A DNA stretch of 64,000 bases. It comes from RYN-230 sp963711705 (GTDB lineage Bacteria; Actinomycetota; Actinomycetes; Streptosporangiales; Streptosporangiaceae). Below, piece by piece: positions 51,474 through 60,965 of the stretch. The notes below the pieces were generated by a model, which saw only the letters and a list, made by a program, of their open reading frames with translations, searched no databases and had not been told where the DNA came from. Numbering within the stretch: the first letter of the stretch is position 1; each line of letters begins with the position of its first letter. Location of the stretch: positions 124,001-188,000 of the forward strand of contig CAVQFM010000014.1 of the NCBI GenBank assembly GCA_963711705.1, read 5' to 3'. The position numbers and the translations under genes were made by a program.

Positions 51474-54190
51474 ATGATACGGGGGCTGGGGGCAGATGAT
51501 CCTCCCCAGATAGGGCCGTATCGGCTGGTGGCTCGGCTAGGCAGTGGGGGCATGGGCCGGATATTCCTCGGCCGGTCGGCTGGTGGGCGGCTGGTCGCGG
51601 TGAAGGTGATCCGCGCGGAGCTGGCCGAGGAGCCCGGTTTCCGGGCCCGGTTTGCCCGTGAGGTGGCGGCCGCCCGGAAGGTGAGCGGGCTGTTCACCGC
51701 GGTGCTGGTGGATGCCGACTCGGACGGGCCGGTGCCGTGGCTGGCCACCGGGTACGTGCCGGGACCGTCATTGGCGGAGGCAGTGACCAGGCATGGCCCG
51801 CTGCCGGTCCCCTCGGTGGTGACCCTGGCGGCGGGGCTGGCCGAAGCGCTAGACGTCATCCATGACTCCGGCGTGATCCACCGCGACCTGAAGCCCTCGA
51901 ACGTCCTGATCGCGGACGACGGGCCGCGGGTGATCGACTTCGGTATTTCCCGGGCGGCCGAAGGCAGCGTGCTGACCCAGACCGGTTCGGTCATGGGCTC
52001 ACCTGGTTTCATGTCCCCGGAACAGGCTGAGGGCGGCGAGATCAGCCCGGCCAGCGATGTGTTCAGCCTGGGCGCGCTGCTCACCTTCGCGGCGACCGGA
52101 GAGGGCCCGTTCGGCACCGGGTCGATGCCCGCCCTGCTCTACCGGGTGGTGCACCGCCCGCCCAGCCTCGACCGGCTGCCGGCCGAGCTGCGCCCGATGA
52201 TCGAGCGCTGCCTGATCAAGGATCCCAGGGAGCGGGTCACCACGGGGGAACTGCTGGCCGAACTGGACAGCACAGGCCCGGCCGCGGACTGGCTGCCCGC
52301 GTCGGTGGCCGACGCCCTGGGCCAGCTCGCCGAGTCGGTCCGGGCCGCCGCCGGGCCAGTCCAGCTCGCCGGGCCAGCCCAGCTCGCCGTGCCGGCCCAG
52401 CGGGCCGCCGGAACGGCCCAGCTCGCTGAGGGGGTGCTCCCGGCCGCTGAGGGAGTGCTTCCGGCCGCTGAGGGGGTGGCCCCGGCCGCTGAGGGGGTGG
52501 CCCCGGCTGCCGAGGGACCCCTGGGAGTGGCGGCCGGATGGGCCGCTGAGCCCAGCCACGCCGCGGGCCGGATTTCCGCTGCGGCCGCGGCGGCCCCGGC
52601 CGCCGCGATGGCGGCCCCGGTCGCGGTGGAAGACCGGCCGACATCAGACTTCCGGATGACCGACCCCTCAGTACCCGGGCTGCCGCTCAGGCTGGACGGC
52701 GACCGGCCGCCCAGTGGCTCTCGCAGACCACTCCCGAGGAGGCGGCGGGCCATGGTCACCAGGCGACGCGTCGGGGCTGGCCGTTGGTGGCCGGCCAGCG
52801 CCGGCTGGTGCGCCGTCGCAGGCCGCCAGGGCGCCGTGGTCACCAGGCGGGGTATCGGACCTGGCCGATAGTGGACATTCGCGGCGGCCGGTGCGCCGTC
52901 CCGGGCCGCCAGCCCGCCATGGTCCCCGGGCCGTATGTCAGACCTGGCCGGGCCGGGCCGCGTGTCAGATCTGGCCGGACCGGGCCGCGTGTCAGATCTG
53001 GCCGGACCGGGCCGCGTGTCAGACCTGGCCGGGCCGGGCCTGGCCGGACCGGGCCAGCCGTCGCCCACCAGCGCGCCGTCCAGCCCTGGCGGCCAGCTGT
53101 GGTCGCTCGGCGGCGTGGCTGGTCCGACGGTCGGTGACCGGTCGCCGCCGGGCGGTGCACCACCATCGCCAGGCAGCTCAACGCCCTCGCCAGGCGGTAC
53201 ACCATCCTCGCCGTCCAGCGCGCCGCCTCCGCCGTCCAGCCCACCGCCTCCACTGGGCAGCGGGCCGTACGGCAGCAGCAGGTCGTCGGCGCTGGCGTCG
53301 GCCAGGATGCAGCGGGCCCTGGCCGCGGCCGTGGCTCAGCCACCCCCCAGCCGGTTCGGCTGGGGCCCGGGCGGGCTGGGCCGGCGCGGCGGACTGTGGC
53401 TGCTGATCTCCTCGATTCTGGTCGCCGTGGCCGCGGTGGCGCTGGTCCTGCTGACCGGCTTCGGCCAGCACTCCGGGTCCAGTGCCCCACGGCCCACCCC
53501 CAGCACCGGCGCTGGCGTGCCGTCCAGCCCGGCCGCCCTGCACCAGCCCGCCCGGTCCGGTGCGCACCGGCTGGGGCTGACCCACGCGGCCGCCGGGGGT
53601 GCCGCCCAGGCGGCCACTGGGCCGGCGGTGGCGTGCAGTCAGCCGGGCACGCCGCCGTGCAGTCCACCGCCAGCAGCACACCCTCGGCTCACGCCCAGGC
53701 GCCGGCCGCGAACACCAACCCCAATCCGAAGCCCAAGGCCACGTCGAAGGGGACGCCGGTACCCACACCGACCCACTCGTCCGCCCGCCCGACCCCCCCG
53801 GCGGTCACCCACTACAGCCGGACCGTGCCGGGCAGCCAGGCGTGGACGGACACCGGGATCGCGCTGCACGCCGGGGACCGGGTCAGCATCACCGCCAGCG
53901 GCCAGATCCTCGTCGGCCCGGCGAACGGTGAGAGCCCGGCGGGCGATCCGACGTGCACGCCCGCCACGAACTTCCCCACGCAGAGCGCCCAGTTCCCGGC
54001 GCCCAGCCTGCCGTGCTGGTCGCTGATCGCCCGGGTCGGTTCTGGTGCCCCCGTCGAGGTGGGTACCGCCACGCAGATCACCGGAGCCAGCGGGACCCTG
54101 TACCTGGGCGTGAACGCCGGCAGCTTCCCGGCCAACGCCGGAAGCTGGGCCGCGGACATCACCGTCGGCGGGCCCCCCGCGTCATCCTGA
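51474..54190 (+). CDS. Receptor-like Ser/Thr protein kinase with lectin-like C-terminal domain, frameshifted
   Basis: The kinase domain (residues 1-280) has the glycine loop LGSGGMGRIFLG, catalytic Lys44, HRDLKPSNVL (Asp139) and DFGISRAA. A long Ala/Pro/Gly linker with two tandem-repeat blocks follows. Then come one membrane helix (LLISSILVAVAAVALVLLTG) and an extracellular beta-sandwich: AWTDTGIALHAGDRVSITAS, GQILVGPANGE and VNAGSFPANAGSWAADITV. The last looks like a PA-IL/LecA-type sugar-binding fold. At least three frame changes are required, near 52700-52740, 52880-52935 and 53630-53690. The last two parts could be a separate gene, but the order kinase-linker-TM-sensor is standard. GGAGGG precedes ATG 51474. 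Confidence 0.68.
52425..52508. repeat. 21-bp tandem repeat in the kinase linker, four copies
   Basis: Four 21-bp units close to GCTGAGGGGGTGCTCCCGGC plus C encode AEGVLPA, AEGVLPA, AEGVAPA and AEGVAPA. A trailing AEGPLG shows where the array decays. All units keep the frame. Confidence 0.85.
52935..53042. repeat. 27-bp tandem repeat in the kinase linker, four copies
   Basis: Four 27-bp units start at 52935, 52962, 52989 and 53016, with GTGTCAGATCTGGCCGGACC as the core and a few C/T or A/G differences; units two and three are identical. They encode SDLAGPGRV repeats. The array lies where one of the frame changes of the kinase gene must occur. Confidence 0.88.
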
Positions 54191-55376
54191 CGTCAGCGCG
54201 AGTGGCCCCCCGGTGGGTCAGGCCGGCCGGGCTGTCCGGGGCGGCCAGGCTGGGTAAGCCGCGAACCGCCTGTTCCAGCACGGCCCCGGCGGCCAGCAGG
54301 CGTTCTTCCCCGCCAGCCGGCCCGATCAGCTGGACACTGGCGGGCAGCGGCCCGCCCGAGGGGACCGGCAGCGCCAGCGCGGGCACCCCGGCCAGGTTAA
54401 CTGGCGCGGTGATGCCGCGGATGTGCATCATCTCCCGGGCGCTGCCCAGGGTCGGCGGGAAGCCCAGCAGCGTCGGCAGGGCGAGCAGGTCGACCCGGTT
54501 CCACAGGGCGGACACCTCGGCCCGCCACCGGGCCGCCTCGGTCCACGCCTCGCCGAGCTGCGCGGGGGTGATCCCGGCGGCCTGGCGCAGCCGGGTAAGC
54601 ACGTCGCGGCCGATCTGCTCGGGCGCGGTCTCGGTCAGCGCGGCGTCGGACGCCCAGGCCTGCGCGTTCAGTACGGTCATCGCCGCAGTGCTGGCTGAGC
54701 TGAGCCCAGCCAGTTCGACCGGGACCACCGCCCAGCCAGCCGAGGCGAGCGCCCGGTCCACGGCCTGATCCACGATGGGATCGGCGTCGAGCATGACCCG
54801 GCCGACCACCCGGGGCGGGCTCGCAGTCACCGTGAACCCGGGTTCGAGCAGCGACATCCCGGCGGCCAGCCCGGCCACGTCGCGCGCCATCGGGCCGACC
54901 GTATCCAGGCTCGGGGCCAGCGGCCACACCCCGGCGAGCGGTATCCGGCCCCAGGTGGTTTTCAGGCCGGCCACCCCGCAGCACGCGGCCGGGATGCGGA
55001 TCGAGCCGCCAGTGTCCGAGCCGTAGGCCACGTCCGCCTCGGCGTTGGCCACGGCCACCGCCGAGCCGCTGGACGAGCCGCCCGGTACCCGGGTCGGGTC
55101 CAGCGGGTTGACTGGCGTGCCGAACGCGGCGTTGATCCCGCTGATCCCGTAGGCCAGCTCATGCAGCGTGGTCTTGCCAGCCAGGCACGCCTCACCGCGG
55201 GTGATGGCCGCGCGCAGCCCGGCCAGGCAGGCCGCGTCGGCCGCAGCGGGCTGGGCGCGCTCGGCCACCGCCCGGCAGCCCGCGGTGGTGGGCCATCCGG
55301 CCACGTCGATCAGGTCTTTGACCGCCACCCGCAGGCCCGGGCCGCAGCTGGCTTCCTCGATGATCCACGCCGACAT
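54159..55376 (-). CDS. Amidase-signature-family amidase
   Basis: A 405-residue amidase-signature enzyme. It has the catalytic Lys in LRVAVKDLIDVAGWPTTAG, the cis-Ser and nucleophile Ser in VPGGSSSGSAVAVANAEADV, YGSDTGGSIRIPAACCGVAG, and C-terminal GVPALALPVPSGGPLPASVQ. It most resembles AtzF/GatA-like amidases. ATG 55376 has a possible -10 element GATACT just upstream, so the mRNA may be leaderless. The 3' end overlaps the convergent kinase gene by 32 nt. It probably hydrolyses a small amide. Confidence 0.88.
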   Translation of the reverse strand: MSAWIIEEASCGPGLRVAVKDLIDVAGWPTTAGCRAVAERAQPAAADAACLAGLRAAITRGEACLAGKTTLHELAYGISGINAAFGTPVNPLDPTRVPGGSSSGSAVAVANAEADVAYGSDTGGSIRIPAACCGVAGLKTTWGRIPLAGVWPLAPSLDTVGPMARDVAGLAAGMSLLEPGFTVTASPPRVVGRVMLDADPIVDQAVDRALASAGWAVVPVELAGLSSASTAAMTVLNAQAWASDAALTETAPEQIGRDVLTRLRQAAGITPAQLGEAWTEAARWRAEVSALWNRVDLLALPTLLGFPPTLGSAREMMHIRGITAPVNLAGVPALALPVPSGGPLPASVQLIGPAGGEERLLAAGAVLEQAVRGLPSLAAPDSPAGLTHRGATRADVRMTRGARRR

Positions 55377-55578
55377 AGCCGACAAGTATCGCACCACTGG
55401 CGGTGGACGACCATAACGATTTAGTCCCCGGCGTGGCGGCCAGCTAATGGCGTCGCCGGCCGGTATGGGCGGAATTTTGCAACCCGCCGGCCGGCCGTTT
55501 GCTGACCACGGCCAGCCGTTCGACATAATTCCGGCAAAACGGCTGGCTCGTGACCGCGCCCCCCGGGTTATCCCGGTG

Positions 55579-56223
55579 TCACCGGGCGGAATCCCGGGTC
55601 AGTTTCTGTGCGCCGCGGCCCGGCTGGGCGCGCAGCGCCGCCCTGGCCAGCGGGGCGAAAGCCGCGATGGCCGCGATGAGCCCGGCGAAAGCGCCGAAAC
55701 TCCAGCTCACCTTGACCAGGGACGACCCGCCGCCCGGCTTGAAGATGACCGCGACGGACACCAGCAGAAGGTTGACCGCGGCCACCACGGCCAGCAGCTG
55801 GTCATGGGCGACTGGCAGGCCGGGCAGATCACGCAGGCCGGCCAGGGCGATCAGGTAGCCGAGTACCCCAGCGCCAGCGGCAGCACGAGGTACAGGTAGC
55901 CGTGGGCGGTCAGCGCGTCCGCCGACGAGCTGGCGGTGAAGTTGCCGAGTCGGCGCTCACCGAGAACCAGGGCAGGAACAGCGAGATGAGCAGCATGACA
56001 GTGGCGCCACCGGCCACCCGGTCGGCCACCCTCCAGCGCGCCGCGTCGAACGGAACACCAGCGCCGGGCGGGCGGCCCGGCACTCACCGTCTCCCCTGGG
56101 CAGGCGGCCCGGCACTCACCGCCTCTCCTGGGCCGGCGGCCGCCGCGGGCGGCAGGTAGGCCCCGCACCCGCGCACCTGGCCGCGCTCTCAGCGACGTCG
56201 CTGCCGCATTGATAGCATTTCAT
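55579..56223 (-). CDS. Zinc-ribbon-like membrane protein, multiply frameshifted
   Basis: The start is MKCYQCGSDVAESAARC, the first Cys pairs of a zinc ribbon. After a Gly/Pro/Ala linker containing a short direct duplication come hydrophobic helices in changing frames: VADRVAGGATVMLLISLFLP with WFSVSADS, then SSADALTAHGYLYLVLPLAL, GYLIALAGLRDLPGLP and VVAAVNLLLVSVAVIFKPGG with FGAFAGLIAAIAAFAPLARA. At least three indels are needed (near 56175, 55943 and 55862). The intact form would be a four-helix protein. Either error or decay. Confidence 0.5.
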
Positions 56224-56548
56224 CGTTTTCCCTCTCTTAGAAGCGTGGAGATCCGCCCCGTCTCCTCTCCCACGTATTTGCGGCAATGCCCGTTCATGAT
56301 TCAAGGGAATAACGGGAGATATGCGGTTGGCGGCAATATCCTGAGGGGAATGTCAATACCTGAATTCGGGATTACCAGACGGCCGGGCCCTGGTTACTGG
56401 GCGCTGGAAGACTGGACGCAGCGCACCGGGAATGGCGCAAACCGCCGGGTCAGCCGGACCGGGCCAGGTCCGCCCCGATCCGGTGCAGCTGGGCCGTGGC
56501 CCCGCCGAGCGCGAACTCGTGGTGCTTGGCCACGACGAAATAGGTGGC

Positions 56549-57007
56549 TCAGCTGGCTGGGACCAGCTTGCGGTGGTCCCAGGAGATGATCCGGGTGGGC
56601 TCGACGAGATAGCCGACCCGCTTGCGGGCGGAGTGCGCCACGTAGTCCTCCAGCGAGCCGTCGGGCACGTCACCCATCCCGGTGGCGATCCGGCGGCCGA
56701 TGTCGCGCACGCCCGCCGGGTCCTCGACGCGCTGCACGGTGCCGGTGACCTGCACGCCACGCAGCTCGAAGTAGTCCTCGCCCGCCTCCACCAGGCAGCT
56801 CAGCCGGGGGTCGCGGGCCAGGTTGCGGGCTTTCTGCGCCTTGCGGTAGGTCCAGAACGCGATGCGCCCGTCGATCAGCGCGTAGAACATCGTGACCAGG
56901 TGCGGGGTGCCGTCCGGGTTGATCGTGGCCAGCTGCATCTTGCGCGCGGCGGCCAGCATCGCGGTGGCCTCCGCGGGGGTCATTGCCACCAGGTCACGCT
57001 GTTTCAT
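56549..57007 (-). CDS. PPOX-class F420/FMN-dependent oxidoreductase
   Basis: A 152-residue split-barrel protein. It has LAAARKMQLATINPDGTPHL, VTMFYALIDGRIAFWTYRKA, QKARNLARDPRLSCLVEAGE and C-terminal EPTRIISWDHRKL, the usual pattern of PPOX-type F420-binding enzymes in actinomycetes. GGAGG precedes ATG 57007. Just beyond the stop the same strand shows a coding-like tail (HHEFALGGATAQLHRIGADL, 56459-56548) that I cannot assign. The remainder of 56224-56458 is AT-richer and has no gene. Confidence 0.85.
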   Translation of the reverse strand: MKQRDLVAMTPAEATAMLAAARKMQLATINPDGTPHLVTMFYALIDGRIAFWTYRKAQKARNLARDPRLSCLVEAGEDYFELRGVQVTGTVQRVEDPAGVRDIGRRIATGMGDVPDGSLEDYVAHSARKRVGYLVEPTRIISWDHRKLVPAS

Positions 57008-57260
57008 GGGACCTCCGCCGCTTCGTGGGGGCTTCGTGGGCCGGGGCAGCCGGTTCCGGGACCCGGCCACCCGGTCCAGCCCGCGCTGCTGTCAGGGACC
57101 GTACCCGATCGTCTCGTCGGCCAGCGCCAGGGTGTCCTCGCAGGCGAACCCGGGCGGGCCCGCCGGGCCTCGGGCTCACCGGCGGCCGGCCCGGCAGCGC
57201 CGAACACCGGGGTGCAGCGCGCGGTGCACGGCGTCCAGTGACCACATGCCGCCGGCGCGA

Positions 57261-58271
57261 TTACCCTGCGGCCTGCGGTAAGCCCGTGGTCGGGGTGCTG
57301 CCGGTCGGCTGGCCGGCCAGCACGTCCTCGGCGCGGTGGCAGGCGGCCAGGCGGCCCGGCCCCATCGTGCGCAGCACCGGGACCTCGGTGCGGCACCGGT
57401 CGATGGCCAGCGGGCAGCGCGGGTGGAAGACGCACCCCGGCGGCGGATTGGCCGCGTCCGGCGGCTCGCCGGGCAGCACCACCCGGCTGCGCCGGGCCGT
57501 CCAGTCGATCTCCGGCACGGCCGAGCGCAGCGCCTGGGTATAGGGGTGCGCGGGCCGCTCCAGCAGCTCGCCGGTCGGGCCGCTTTCCGCCACCCGGCCC
57601 AGGTACAGCACCGCGGTCTGCTCGCACAGCTGGCTGACGATCGCGAAGTTGTGCGTGATCAGCAGGTAGCAGAGCTGGCGGTCGGCCCGCAGCCGGCCGA
57701 TCAGGCCCAGGACGCGGGCCTGGGCCCGGACGTCCAGCGCGCTGGTCGGCTCGTCCAGCACCAGCAGCCGCGGCCGCACGCTCAGCGCCCGGGCTATCGC
57801 GACGCGCTGCCGCTGCCCGCCGGACAGCTGGTGCGGGTACCGGGACACGAAGTCCGGGTCCAGGCCTACCTCGGCCAGCAGCTCGCGGGCCCGCCCGGCT
57901 GCCTGGCCGCGCGGCACCACGGCGTGCGCGGCCAGCGCCTCGCGCAGCGACCCGCCCACCCGCATCCGCGGGTCGAGGCTGTTGTCCGGGTCCTGGAACA
58001 CGATCTGCGCGGCGCGCCGGTAGGCCTGCAGCGCGCGGCCGCGCAGCGTGGCGATGTCGGTGCCCTCGAACCGGATCTGGCCGCCAGTGATCCGGGCCAG
58101 CCGGACCACGGCCCGGCCGATCGTTGTCTTGCCCGACCCGCTCTCCCCGACCAGGCCCAGGCCGAACGGCCCGGCGGCCAGCTGCAGGCTGACCCCGTCG
58201 ACCGCGCGCACCGGGCCGAACCGCACCGACAGGTCGCTGATGTCCAGCAGCGGCTTGGGCTGGCTAGACAT
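57261..58271 (-). CDS. Oligopeptide/dipeptide ABC importer ATPase (OppF-like)
   Basis: A 336-residue ATPase. Walker A is LGLVGESGSGKTTIGRAVVR, the signature is YPHQLSGGQRQRVAIARALS, and Walker B is RLLVLDEPTSALDVRAQARV. The Opp/Dpp C-terminal extension has CVFHPRCPLAIDRCRTEVPV, which binds an iron-sulphur cluster in some relatives. It starts 8 nt inside the OppD-like gene, the last gene of the Opp operon. It supplies energy for uptake with the partner ATPase. The 253 nt after the PPOX start (57008-57260) contain only weak coding-like tails. Confidence 0.93.
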   Translation of the reverse strand: MSSQPKPLLDISDLSVRFGPVRAVDGVSLQLAAGPFGLGLVGESGSGKTTIGRAVVRLARITGGQIRFEGTDIATLRGRALQAYRRAAQIVFQDPDNSLDPRMRVGGSLREALAAHAVVPRGQAAGRARELLAEVGLDPDFVSRYPHQLSGGQRQRVAIARALSVRPRLLVLDEPTSALDVRAQARVLGLIGRLRADRQLCYLLITHNFAIVSQLCEQTAVLYLGRVAESGPTGELLERPAHPYTQALRSAVPEIDWTARRSRVVLPGEPPDAANPPPGCVFHPRCPLAIDRCRTEVPVLRTMGPGRLAACHRAEDVLAGQPTGSTPTTGLPQAAG

Positions 58272-59058
58272 GGCCTGGCCCGCCCTGCTGGGGGGCCGCC
58301 CCGATCCGGGGCACCGCGGCCAGCAGCTCAGCCGTGTACTCGTGCTGCGGCGCGCTCAGTACCCGGCTGACCTGGCCCTGCTCGACGATCCGGCCGCCCT
58401 GCATGACCGCCACCCGGTCGCACAGCTCGGCCACCACGGCCAGGTCGTGGCTGATCAGCAGGACCGACATGCCGTCCCGCTCGCGCAGCTCGCGGAGCAG
58501 CTCCAGCACCTCGGCCTGCACGGTCACGTCGAGCGCGCTGGTCGGCTCGTCAGCCAGCAGGACCCGGGCCCGCAGGGCCAGCGCGAGCGCGATCGCCACC
58601 CGCTGGAGCTGCCCGCCGGACAGCTGCGCCGGGTACCGGTCCAGCAGATCCGGCGCGAGCAGTACCTGGCGCATGGCCCGGCTGGCCGCCTCGGCCGCCT
58701 CGGCCCGGCTCATCCCGTGCTGCCGCAGCGCGCCGAGCACCACCTGGCCCACCCGGAACACCGGGCTGAACGCCATCGCCGGGCTCTGGAAGATGGCCGC
58801 GATCTGCCGTCCGCGCAGCTTGCGCAGCTCCCGCTGGGACAGCCCGGTCAGCTCGGTGCCGTCCAGCCGGATGCTGCCGCTGACCGTGGCGCCCACGGTG
58901 TGCGCCAGGCCGAGGATGGCCAGCGTGGTCATGGACTTCCCGGATCCGCTCTCCCCGGCCAGGCCGACGATCTCCGCCTCGCCGAGGGAGAACTCGCCGA
59001 TGGCGACCACCCGGCGGTCGCCGAACCGGACCTGGAGATCCTTGATACGCAGTCTCAT
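58264..59058 (-). CDS. Oligopeptide/dipeptide ABC importer ATPase (OppD-like)
   Basis: A 264-residue ATPase, short for OppD. Walker A is IVGLAGESGSGKSMTTLAIL, the Q loop is IAAIFQSPAMAFSPVFRVGQ, the signature is YPAQLSGGQLQRVAIALALA, and Walker B is RVLLADEPTSALDVTVQAEV. The usual cysteine-rich C-terminus is missing, and the protein ends GAAPQQGGPGHV. The ATG overlaps the permease stop by 4 nt. Confidence 0.92.
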   Translation of the reverse strand: MRLRIKDLQVRFGDRRVVAIGEFSLGEAEIVGLAGESGSGKSMTTLAILGLAHTVGATVSGSIRLDGTELTGLSQRELRKLRGRQIAAIFQSPAMAFSPVFRVGQVVLGALRQHGMSRAEAAEAASRAMRQVLLAPDLLDRYPAQLSGGQLQRVAIALALALRARVLLADEPTSALDVTVQAEVLELLRELRERDGMSVLLISHDLAVVAELCDRVAVMQGGRIVEQGQVSRVLSAPQHEYTAELLAAVPRIGAAPQQGGPGHV

Positions 59059-59952
59059 GGCAGCAGGCTCCGCCTCGGGTCCAGCAGGTCGCGCAGCCCG
59101 TCGCCGAGCAGGTTGAAGGCGAACGCGGTGACCAGGATCGCGATGCCCGGGAAGGTGACCACCCACCAGTCGGTGGTGAAGTAGGTCTGGCCCTCGGACA
59201 CCATCAGCCCCCAGTCCGGGGTCGGGTCCTGGGCGCCGAGGCCGAGGAAAGACAGGGCCGAGGCGGTGAGGATCACCCCGCCGACGTCCAGCGACACCTG
59301 CACGATCAGCGGGGTGATCGAGTTGGGCAGGATGTGCCGCAGGATGATGCGCCGGCGCGGGATGCCGAGGGCCCGGCAGCTGTCGATGTAGGGGCGGCCC
59401 GCCACCGAGGCCGCCTGGCCCCGGATCAGCCGGGTGTACCAGGGCCACCAGGTGACCGCGATCGCGATGGTCAGGCTGGTCAGGCTGGTCGGCAGCACCG
59501 CGGCCAGGGCCAGCGCGAGCAGCAGCGACGGGAAGGCCAGGAAGACGTCGGTCACCCGCATGATCACCTCGTCGACCCAGCCGCCGAAATAGCCGGCCGC
59601 GACGCCCAGCGGGATGCCGATGACGCACGCGATGGCCAGGACCAGGACGGCCACCACGCGGGGAGATCCGCGCCCCGTACAGCACCCGGGACAGCACGTC
59701 GCGGCCGACCTGGTCGGTGCCGAACCAGTGCTGCGCCGAGGGCGGGCGGAGCACGAAGAACGGGTGGGTGCCGGTGCCCGCGTCGCCGGGGAACGGCGCC
59801 AGCAGCGGGGCGAACACCGCGATCACGACGATCAGCAGGACCACCACGCCCCCCGCCAGCAGCAGCGGGTTGGCCCGCAGCCCGCGGCGCAGCGCCCGGC
59901 CGCGGGGCAGGGTGGGCGCTTCGGCCGGGAACGGCGCGGGTGCTTCGATCAA
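59055..59952 (-). CDS. ABC importer permease (OppC-like), frameshifted
   Basis: The first 95 residues (TTG 59952) include a membrane helix LLLAGGVVVLLIVVIAVFAP and FFVLRPPSAQHWFGTDQVGR with DVLSRVLYGARIS, typical of OppC. The frame then shifts by one near 59655-59665, and the rest reads VVAVLVLAIACVIGIPLGVA, GYFGGWVDEVIMRVTDVFLA and the EAA-like loop CRALGIPRRRIILRHILPNS. Joined, it is a normal permease of about 298 residues. The stop and start overlaps with its neighbours are intact. Confidence 0.8.
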
Positions 59953-60965
59953 CGGAGCCGGATCCTCGGGTCGAGCGCGGCCTGGACGATGTCCACGACC
60001 AGGTTGGCGGCCACGTAGACCAGCGCGATGAACAGGGTCACGCCCAGGATGGCCGGGGTGTCCAGGGTGGCGACCGAGGCGGCCGCGTAACTGCCCAGCC
60101 CGGGCCAGTCGAAGATCGCCTCGACCAGGAACGTGTTAACCAGCGAGTAGCCGAAGACCAGGGCCACCGCGGCGGCGACCGGGTTCCAGGCCAGCTTCAT
60201 CGCGAACCGGGCATACACGGCGCGCTCGCTGAAGCCCAGCGCGCGGACCATCTGCACGTGGGTCTCGGTCACCGTGTCCAGCACCTGGGCCCGGACCATC
60301 CGGGCGATGAGCCCGGCCGGGTAGGCGGCGACGACCACCGCGGGCAGCACGAGGTGGACCAGGATGCTGCCGAGCATCGGCCAGTTCCCGGTGATCGCCG
60401 CGTCGATCAGGCTGAACCCGGTGTGCTGGGCGAGCGGGTGGCTGAACAGCAGGCCGGGAGAGTACTCGCCTGCGGCGGGCAGCAGGTGCAGCCGCTGGGT
60501 GAAGACCAGCTGGAGGATCAGCGCCAGCCAGAAGATCGGCATGGACACGCCGAGGATCGAGCCGGCCCGGATGGCCTGATCGACCAGGCCACCGGGCCAC
60601 CGCGCGGAGATCAGGCCGAGCGGCACCGCGACCACCAGCGCGATGACCATGGCCGCGGTGACCAGTTCCAGCGAGGCCGGGGCGGCGGTGCCGATGTCGG
60701 ACAGCACTGGCCGGTGGGTGTGGATGGACAGCCCCCAGTTCCCGGTGCAGATCCCGCCGAAGTAGGAGAGCAGCTGGGTAAGGGGCGGCCGGTCCAGCCC
60801 GAGGAACCGCCGCGCCGCGGCGACCTGGGCCGCGGACGCGTGCGGGCCTGCCCAGGTCGCCGCCGGGTCACCCGGCACCACCCTGGCGATCACGAACGTC
60901 GCGACGATGACGCCCGCGACCACCAGCGCGGCCAGGGCGACCCGGCGCGCGATGTATCCGGTCAA
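59949..60965 (-). CDS. ABC importer permease (OppB-like)
   Basis: A 338-residue permease with six helices. It opens MTGYIARRVALAALVVAGVI and has the periplasmic RFLGLDRPPLTQLLSYFGGI then CTGNWGLSIHTHRPV. The EAA loop is TETHVQMVRALGFSERAVYA, and the end is AANLVVDIVQAALDPRIRLR. It starts at TTG 60965, overlapping the stop of the binding-protein gene as TTGA, and ends overlapping the TTG of the next permease in the same way. Confidence 0.92.
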   Translation of the reverse strand: MTGYIARRVALAALVVAGVIVATFVIARVVPGDPAATWAGPHASAAQVAAARRFLGLDRPPLTQLLSYFGGICTGNWGLSIHTHRPVLSDIGTAAPASLELVTAAMVIALVVAVPLGLISARWPGGLVDQAIRAGSILGVSMPIFWLALILQLVFTQRLHLLPAAGEYSPGLLFSHPLAQHTGFSLIDAAITGNWPMLGSILVHLVLPAVVVAAYPAGLIARMVRAQVLDTVTETHVQMVRALGFSERAVYARFAMKLAWNPVAAAVALVFGYSLVNTFLVEAIFDWPGLGSYAAASVATLDTPAILGVTLFIALVYVAANLVVDIVQAALDPRIRLR

